The position numbers and the translations under genes were made by a program. The notes under the pieces are model-generated. The model saw only the letters and a list, made by a program, of their open reading frames with translations. It was not told the DNA's origin and did not search any database. DNA of 64,000 bases from JACDAN01 sp963842235. GTDB taxonomy: Bacteria > Actinomycetota > Thermoleophilia > Gaiellales > Gaiellaceae. Positions 58,512-64,000 of the stretch are shown one piece after another (the stretch's first letter is position 1; the number at the start of each line of letters is the position of its first letter). The DNA lies in assembly GCA_963842235.1 (NCBI GenBank), contig CAWJFT010000001.1, positions 1,240,001 through 1,304,000 on the forward strand. Direction: 5' to 3'.

Positions 58512-60991
58512 GGAGACTCCGAAAGCGCGAGCGGGGCGGCGACCAGAGCGCGAACCTCCTCTGCGGAGGCCAACCCCAGCGCCTCTTCGGCGAGCGCCGC
58601 GGCCGCGGCGGCGTCCACCTGCCGCACCGCCTCCTTCGTTGCCGGGATTGCGGGCGGATTGACGCTCAGCTCGGTGACGCCGAGCCCGACGAGCAGCGGT
58701 ACGGCCGCAGGGTCCGACCCAAGCTCGCCGCAAACGCCGACCCACTTCCCCTGCGCCTCGGCGGCCTCGGCGACGGTTTTGGTCAGCCGCAGGACCGCGG
58801 GATGGAGGCCGTCCGCCAGGCCGGCGACCGCCTCGTTCCCCCGCTCAGCCGCCATCGTGTACTGCACGAGATCGTTCGTCCCGATCGAGAAGAAGTCGAC
58901 CTCGCGCGCGAAGGCCTCGGCGGCGATTGCGACCGCCGGCACCTCGACCATGACGCCGACGTCCATCTGTCCCGCGTTCTCGCCCAGCTGCTCCCGGGCG
59001 CGGGCGAGCACGGAGACCGCTGCTCGGTATTCGGCGAGCGTCGTGACCATCGGGAACATGACCTTCAGCGGATGCGCGGCCGCCACGCGCAGCGCCGCGC
59101 GCAGCTGCGTCTCCAGAAGCTCGGGCTGGGCCAGTCCGAGCCGGATTCCGCGCACGCCGAGGAACGGGTTCGCCTCGGCCCGCCTCGGCAGGTAGGAGAG
59201 CGGCTTGTCCGCACCGACGTCGAGCGTGCGCAGGATGAGCGGCCTCCCTTGCAGCCGTTCTGCAATGTCCATGTACGCGGCGTACTGCTCGTCTTCGCTC
59301 GGGATGGAATCACGGTCCAGGAAGAGGAACTCCGTACGTAGTAGCCCCACTCCCTCGGCGCCGTTCGCTACCGCGGCGTCGACGTCCTCGGGCGAGCCGA
59401 CGTTCGCCACGACCTCGATCCGTTGTCCATCCTGCGTCTGCGCCGGCTCCCGTGCGGATGCAAGCGCCCGCCGCGCATCCTCTTCGCGCTTCGCGCCGCG
59501 CCGCTCGTAGTCATGAACGAGCTCCGGGGCCGGGTCGACGTACACGGCGCCGGCGTCCCCGTCAAGGACGAGCGGCGCGCCCTCCGGCACATCAAGCAGC
59601 CGCTCACCGAGCCCGACCGCAGCCGGGATCCCGAGTGAGCGGGCGAGGATCGCGCTGTGTGACGTCGGGCCGCCGTAGGCAGTCGCGATTCCGCGCACGA
59701 GGTCGCGGTCCAGCGCAACGGTGTCCGCAGGCGTCAGGTCGGCCGCGAGGACGATTCCGGGCTCGGCGACGGCGGCTGCAGGTCCTTCGCCCACGAGCTG
59801 CGCGACGACCTGGCGCGCCACACCCGTCAGGTCTCCGGCGCGGGCCTGGAGATACTCGTCGTCGAGGCTGCGGTACTGGGCCGCAACCGCCTCCGCGGCC
59901 GCACTCCAGGCCTGAGCGGCGTTCTGGCCCTGCTCGAAGATGGCGTGGCGGGCAGGCTCGAGCAGCGCGGCGTCTTCGAGGAAGAGAAGATGGGCGTCAA
60001 AGATCGCTGCGCTGTACTCGCCGGCGCGGTCGGCGACCGAGTCGCGGGTCGCGCGGATCTCCGCCCGGACGCGCTCGAGCGCCTGCTCGAGTGCTTCCCA
60101 CTCCGCCTCCGGGTCGGCCGCCGGCTCGGTGGGAATCTCGGGCGCGGCCGCTCGGAAGTGGCGGGCGGGCCCGATGGCCGTGCCCGGTGCGGCCGGCAGC
60201 CCGGTGAGGCCGTCGCCCGGGACTGCTTGCGGACGAGCCTGGGGCTCCGGTGCCGGCGGTTCGACGGCGTGCTCCTCGTCGAAGCCGCGCTCGGCCAGCG
60301 CCTGCAAGGCAGCGAGCGCCTCGCCCGCCTGGGGACCGCCGGCGGCGACGAGGATCTCGTGCCCCTGGCGTACGCCTAGCGTGGCGACGGCGTTGAGACT
60401 TCGCCCGCTCGCCGGCCCGCGCCCCGTCGTGACGTTCGTCACCGTGACGTCGGCATCGAAGCTGCCCACCGTCTGGACAAAGCGAGCGGCCGGGCGAGCA
60501 TGCAGGCCGAGCGGGTTCGACACGGTGAGCGTGAGCGTCCGGCTTTGGTCTCCTGTCGTTGCAGCCGCCGGAGCCGCGTCCTCATCCGCGCCCAGGTGCG
60601 TCGTCTTGGCCGCCAGGGAACCACGAGCCTCGGCGGCGACGTCCGCGAGCGGCGCGCCGAGCTTGGCCGTGACCGCCGCGGCAACCGCTCCCTCGACGAG
60701 CGGAGCCTCGGAGAGCACGACGCGCTCGCGCCGCTCCGGCGGAAGCAGGTCCAGCGCCATCTCCGCGCTCAGGACGGCGCTCCCGAGGTCCATCAGCACG
60801 AGTACTCCGTCGCCCTGGTCCGCTCGCTCGATTGCCTCGAGGACGCGCATGGCGTCAGTGCCGAGCGCCGGCTCAGGAGCGTCGATCCCCCCGGCGAGCT
60901 CGATCGGCACCTCGGCGCCCATGCCGCGCGCGAGCTCGGCGACCCCCGCGGCGAGCGTCGCGCTGTGCGAGACGATGACGAGCCCGACCAT
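58508..60991 (-). CDS. dhaM: DhaM-type multiphosphoryl transfer protein: EIIA-Dha, HPr and complete Enzyme I
   Basis: 827 residues with three phosphotransfer modules in line. Residues 1-125 are a mannose-EIIA/DhaM fold with phospho-His9 in LVIVSHSATLA. Residues about 152-238 are HPr with His164 in NPLGLHARPAARF. From 262 on is Enzyme I with His445 in GGPTSHSAILARS, and a full PEP-binding barrel with LLRTEFLFLDRD, GVMVEVPAVAI, FFSIGTNDLVQYTMA and the Cys in WVGVCGELGSDP. E. coli DhaM has only the N-terminal part of EI and needs PtsI; this protein should take phosphate directly from PEP and pass it to a dihydroxyacetone kinase DhaK/DhaL, which is not in the window. It follows the glp genes by 3 bases. 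Confidence 0.93.
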   Translation of the reverse strand: MVGLVIVSHSATLAAGVAELARGMGAEVPIELAGGIDAPEPALGTDAMRVLEAIERADQGDGVLVLMDLGSAVLSAEMALDLLPPERRERVVLSEAPLVEGAVAAAVTAKLGAPLADVAAEARGSLAAKTTHLGADEDAAPAAATTGDQSRTLTLTVSNPLGLHARPAARFVQTVGSFDADVTVTNVTTGRGPASGRSLNAVATLGVRQGHEILVAAGGPQAGEALAALQALAERGFDEEHAVEPPAPEPQARPQAVPGDGLTGLPAAPGTAIGPARHFRAAAPEIPTEPAADPEAEWEALEQALERVRAEIRATRDSVADRAGEYSAAIFDAHLLFLEDAALLEPARHAIFEQGQNAAQAWSAAAEAVAAQYRSLDDEYLQARAGDLTGVARQVVAQLVGEGPAAAVAEPGIVLAADLTPADTVALDRDLVRGIATAYGGPTSHSAILARSLGIPAAVGLGERLLDVPEGAPLVLDGDAGAVYVDPAPELVHDYERRGAKREEDARRALASAREPAQTQDGQRIEVVANVGSPEDVDAAVANGAEGVGLLRTEFLFLDRDSIPSEDEQYAAYMDIAERLQGRPLILRTLDVGADKPLSYLPRRAEANPFLGVRGIRLGLAQPELLETQLRAALRVAAAHPLKVMFPMVTTLAEYRAAVSVLARAREQLGENAGQMDVGVMVEVPAVAIAAEAFAREVDFFSIGTNDLVQYTMAAERGNEAVAGLADGLHPAVLRLTKTVAEAAEAQGKWVGVCGELGSDPAAVPLLVGLGVTELSVNPPAIPATKEAVRQVDAAAAAALAEEALGLASAEEVRALVAAPLALSESP

Positions 60992-60994
60992 CGC

Positions 60995-63472
60995 TTACGC
61001 GCCGTTCGCGCCAGGCGGCCAATCGAGCCCGTACGACCGGTAGAGGAGCTCGACGGGGTGCGCGGAGTAGACGCCCGTGCCGTGCGTGATCTGCCAGCGG
61101 CATGTCTCGCTGTCACAGGCGGCGACGTCCGCACCGGATTCCCGCACGTCGCGGAAGAGCCTGTCGCCGACCGCCATGGAGATCTCGTACTTCTCCCTCT
61201 TCAGGCCATAGGTGCCGGCGATGCCGCAGCAGTCGGCGTCGAGCTCGATCACATTGAGCTCCGGGATCAGCGCGAGCAGGTCGAGCGCAGGCTTGCCGAT
61301 CTCGTGTCCACGCTGCTGGCACGGCGCGTGGTAGGGCACCGTCAGCGGGAGCGGTCGGAAGTCGGTCCGGAACTCGCCCCGCTCGTGCAGCTGGAGAAGG
61401 AACTCACAAAGGTCGTAGGTCGCCTCGCTCACTGTCTTCAGGTCGTCGTCCTCAACGCCGAGGATCTCGTGCGCTTCGCGCTTCAGCATCAGACCGCAGC
61501 TCGTCGAGTTCGAGACGATCGGAAGGCCGGCGCGCGCGTGCGGGGCCAGATTCGCGACCAGCCGCCGCACGTACTTCCGCGCCGCTTCGAAGTTCCCGTT
61601 CGACTGCAGGGGCAGGCCGCAGCAGTCCTGCGGCGGGACGATCACGTTGAAGCCGTTGTGCTCGAGGACGGCGACGACCATCTCCCCCACGCCCGGCTCG
61701 TAGTAGTTCGTGCCGCAGGCATGGAAGTAGACGACGCTCCGGTCGGTGGCCGGGCTCCGGTGACCCCGCGCCCAGCGCTGGAAGGTCCGCCCCGCGAAGC
61801 GCGGCATCGGCGCATTGCGGTGAATCCCGAGCACGCGGTCGGCCACGGCTCGCAGCGGCTTCGCACCCAGCACCCAGTTCGCCAGGGGCGCGACCGGCGT
61901 CCCCAGCCGGCCGAGCACGCTCGGCCTCGCGATCACCTGGTTGCGCAGCGGAATGCCCCGGTCCTCCCAGAGCTGCGCCCGCGCCTGAGAGTTGATCTCG
62001 GCGATCTTCACGTCGTGCGGGCAGACCTGCGTGCAGATGCCGCAGCCGGAGCAGTAGTCGACCGAGGCGTCGGGTGACGGGCCGGCCCCGCGGTACCGCT
62101 CCGCCTGCGGGCCGACGTACTTCGGGCCGGGGAAGAGCGGCGTGACCTGGGAGAACGGGCAGAAGGTCTCGCAGATCGTGCACTTGACACAGTGGTCGAG
62201 CGAGTCGCGAATGAGGTCGGTCATGCGTCGCGTCCCGAGGATCGCGCCGGCGGCGGCGTAGCCCGTCGCGAGGCTGATTCCGTTGCCCGAGGCCTCGCGC
62301 CAGGGGACGGCGCCCGCGAGCGTGGCGCCGGCCGCGTAGAGGTTCTCGTAGCGGGGCTGCCCGTCTTCGGCGGTGGGGCGAAGCCGGTCGTCGACGGCCA
62401 CGCCGACGCGGTCGAGCGGCTGCTCCTCCAGGTACGTCGGCAGGAACGGCGGCCGCCCGTCGGCCGCAGGCAGGTTTGCGAGAGCGAGGTCGAACACGGC
62501 TTCCCGGATCTTGCCGTAGGAGTCGACCTGGATCCCGCCGGCGGCGAGCCCGCCTGAGGCGAGCACGAAGGAGCGTGCCCGATAGATGGTCGGGCGCGCG
62601 GACGCCCGTGCGACCACGCCTCCGAGCCGGCCGTTGCCGCTCTCGGCCCCGACGATCGGCGACCCGACGACGTTGCGGCCCCCGGACTGCCGCAGCGCGT
62701 CGTTCATCGCTTCATGGAGGCGAATGCCCGACACCGACGGCGGGAGCGTTGGGACCTCGAAGACCGGCCGTTCCAGCCGTGTCTCGAGCTCCCGCCACAC
62801 GTCCCCGGCGTTGCCGAGCCCGAGCACAGCCGGGAAGCCGACCCGCTCGTCGGGCTCGAGCAGCCCCGCGAGCCGATGCACGACCGCGTCCCGGAACTCC
62901 GGTTGCTCGAACCGCCTGGCGAAGCCGAGGCTGCCAACGTCCATTTCGCCGTCCAGCCGCGGCGTCAGCTCGATTGCGCGCGCGGAGACGGCCGAGACCC
63001 GGCCGAGGTTCTCGGCCAGGTAGGCGGGATAGAAGTCCTTGAGCCCTTTGAGGCCGACGAACACGAACCGGCCGCCCGCGCGCAGATCACCGTTCGCCAT
63101 CGTCTCCGGCACCACCGCCGAAGGCCGCGCCACGCCGACGGCCGTTGGGAGCAGGAAGTTCTCTTCGAGCCCACCGCGATAGCCCAGTGCGGGCAAGCGC
63201 CCTTTGAACCAGTCGATGCTGGCCCCGATCTGCTCTGCGGAGAGGCGCGCGTAAGGGTGCTGCGGATGCCCGTCCGCGAAGCTCGACAGCGCCTGCATGG
63301 GACTGTCGACGACCTCGTTGGCGTAGCCGAGCACGTCGATCGTCGCGGGAGCGAGGTGCGTGGAGCCGACTCCTCTCGCGACCACGAGCACCCGCTGGCC
63401 TTCGTCCGCCAACCTGAGAGCCGCGGTCAGGCCGGCGAGCCCGGTGCCGATCACGACCGTGTCGTAGGTCAT
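60995..63472 (-). CDS. glpBC: Fused anaerobic glycerol-3-phosphate dehydrogenase subunits B and C
   Basis: 825 residues. Residues 1-416 are GlpB: flavin fold TVVIGTGLAGLTAALRLADEG-like start (positions 5-24), ending SGNGISLATGYAAAGAILGTRR. At residue 417 comes MTDLIRDSLDHCVKC, the usual start of GlpC, with two 4Fe-4S motifs (CVKCTICETFCPF and CSGCGICTQVCPH) and two CCG domains (DCCGLPLQS, DCCGIAGTYG). In most bacteria glpB and glpC are separate and often overlap; here no stop separates them. The Met at the junction leaves open internal initiation or an unseen frame error. The protein passes electrons from glycerol-3-phosphate to quinone. Its ATG overlaps the glpA stop (ATGA). Confidence 0.9.
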   Translation of the reverse strand: MTYDTVVIGTGLAGLTAALRLADEGQRVLVVARGVGSTHLAPATIDVLGYANEVVDSPMQALSSFADGHPQHPYARLSAEQIGASIDWFKGRLPALGYRGGLEENFLLPTAVGVARPSAVVPETMANGDLRAGGRFVFVGLKGLKDFYPAYLAENLGRVSAVSARAIELTPRLDGEMDVGSLGFARRFEQPEFRDAVVHRLAGLLEPDERVGFPAVLGLGNAGDVWRELETRLERPVFEVPTLPPSVSGIRLHEAMNDALRQSGGRNVVGSPIVGAESGNGRLGGVVARASARPTIYRARSFVLASGGLAAGGIQVDSYGKIREAVFDLALANLPAADGRPPFLPTYLEEQPLDRVGVAVDDRLRPTAEDGQPRYENLYAAGATLAGAVPWREASGNGISLATGYAAAGAILGTRRMTDLIRDSLDHCVKCTICETFCPFSQVTPLFPGPKYVGPQAERYRGAGPSPDASVDYCSGCGICTQVCPHDVKIAEINSQARAQLWEDRGIPLRNQVIARPSVLGRLGTPVAPLANWVLGAKPLRAVADRVLGIHRNAPMPRFAGRTFQRWARGHRSPATDRSVVYFHACGTNYYEPGVGEMVVAVLEHNGFNVIVPPQDCCGLPLQSNGNFEAARKYVRRLVANLAPHARAGLPIVSNSTSCGLMLKREAHEILGVEDDDLKTVSEATYDLCEFLLQLHERGEFRTDFRPLPLTVPYHAPCQQRGHEIGKPALDLLALIPELNVIELDADCCGIAGTYGLKREKYEISMAVGDRLFRDVRESGADVAACDSETCRWQITHGTGVYSAHPVELLYRSYGLDWPPGANGA

Positions 63473-64000
63473 GCGGGCAAGTGCTGGACCCCGAGCAAAC
63501 CCTGGAAGATCCAGTCGTCCAGTCGGGCCTGTCGCAGCTGGTCGCCGTAGAGGACCGGGTGCACGCCCTTCCAGCGCTCTTGCAGGAATGAGAGCAACGC
63601 CGCATTCGCGGCGGAGGAGTCGAGCCGCTCGACGGCATGGAGAATCCCGGTCGCCCGGTAGATGCAGAAGCCGCCCTGGCACGGGCCCATTCCCAGCCGG
63701 AGCGTGCGGCGGATGTCGTCGAGGTTCGCCGTGCGCCGCCGCTTCATTGCATCCTCGAGCCGCTGCCGCGTGACCAGCTCGCACTCGCAGATGATCTCCT
63801 CCGATTGCGGAACTGGCTCGCGTGCGCGAAGCCGCGCGCCGAGCTCGTAGAAGCGGCCGTCCTCCGAGTCCGGCAGCGGCTCCTCATGGGTGCGACAGGG
63901 CCGCTCGACCCCGAGCTGGGAACAGACGGTGTCCACCGCCACCTCGGCCATGAGCCGGAACGTCGTGGCCTTGCCGCCGGTAATCGTCACGAAGCCGTCG
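63469..64000 (-). CDS. glpA: Anaerobic glycerol-3-phosphate dehydrogenase subunit A (C-terminal part, 5' end outside)
   Basis: 177 residues, open to the window edge. It begins within the end of the flavin domain (TITGGKATTFRLMAEVAVD) and continues into the BFD-like [2Fe-2S] domain with four Cys: ICECELVTRQRLEDAM and LGMGPCQGGFC. A helical C-terminus follows. GlpA is the catalytic subunit that oxidises glycerol-3-phosphate to dihydroxyacetone phosphate. It is the first visible gene of the operon glpA-glpBC-dhaM-pgsA-SDR; regulators upstream are not seen. Confidence 0.93.
   Translation of the reverse strand, partial: DGFVTITGGKATTFRLMAEVAVDTVCSQLGVERPCRTHEEPLPDSEDGRFYELGARLRAREPVPQSEEIICECELVTRQRLEDAMKRRRTANLDDIRRTLRLGMGPCQGGFCIYRATGILHAVERLDSSAANAALLSFLQERWKGVHPVLYGDQLRQARLDDWIFQGLLGVQHLPA

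Noticed and set aside
1..64000. tRNA, rRNA, CRISPR arrays, transposases, prophage or integrase genes
   Set aside because: None could be recognised on either strand by reading; a covariance or repeat scan would be needed to exclude small ones.

Overview
The window reads as chromosomal DNA from a very GC-rich actinobacterium, most like the Thermoleophilia (Gaiellales/Solirubrobacterales). That assignment is an inference from base composition, CysO/Mec-type cysteine synthesis, the many acidic secreted proteins, and C+-type L28. No rRNA, tRNA, CRISPR array, phage or transposase gene was seen. Genes are packed tightly and often overlap in ATGA, GTGA or TGATG form. Three junctions have the form CTGA and imply CTG start codons.

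Layout. 0-2 kb: 3' part of a secreted clan-CD-peptidase-like protein. 2-7.7 kb: a TPR/class III cyclase protein divergent from an overlapping operon (HhH-GPD repair protein, DUF1028 protein, GMC oxidoreductase, secreted protein). 7.7-9.8 kb: a lipoprotein and a trypsin/PKD protease, both full of frameshifts. 9.8-11.9 kb: LigD-type polymerase domain and acyl-CoA dehydrogenase. 12-13.7 kb: two adjacent secreted proteins of one family. 13.7-16.3 kb: an OmpR-type two-component system and a PepSY protein that share a direct-repeat operator. 16.3-16.7 kb: a structured leader. 16.7-26.9 kb: three CusA/CzcA-like RND pumps alternating with two tiny lipoproteins that look like reduced periplasmic adaptors. 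27-30.9 kb: a MacAB-like adaptor/ATPase/permease set. 30.9-34.7 kb: PGRP amidase, VOC protein, amidohydrolase, M20 peptidase. 34.8-37 kb: primary-type sigma factor and a TPR protein. 37-40.8 kb: a sulfur-carrier cysteine operon (rhodanese-ThiF, CysO, CysM, Mec) plus a sarcosine-oxidase-like enzyme. 40.8-42.5 kb: broken cupredoxin, membrane protein, a MITE-like inverted repeat and a receiver protein. 42.4-51.2 kb: a housekeeping cluster on the minus strand (priA, def, fmt, rsmB, rpe, ribD, ribE, ribBA, ribH, rpmB). 51.2-53.1 kb: a ZIP metal transporter divergent from a DtxR-like regulator around a palindromic operator. 53.3-56 kb: metK and a DUF3352 lipoprotein. 56-64 kb: aldo/keto reductase, then a minus-strand operon glpA - glpBC (fused) - DhaM/HPr/EI - pgsA - SDR that links glycerol oxidation, dihydroxyacetone phosphorylation and phosphatidylglycerol synthesis.

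The best candidate for something undescribed is the 16.3-27 kb region: a two-component system and PepSY sensor, a multi-hairpin leader, and three RND pumps with miniature lipoprotein adaptors lacking the lipoyl and hairpin parts.

Caution on quality. At least 18 single-base frame breaks occur. Most are +1, they are clustered, and one lies in ribE inside an otherwise intact riboflavin operon. They look more like insertion-type sequence errors than decay, so the entries marked pseudogene may be functional genes in the real organism.
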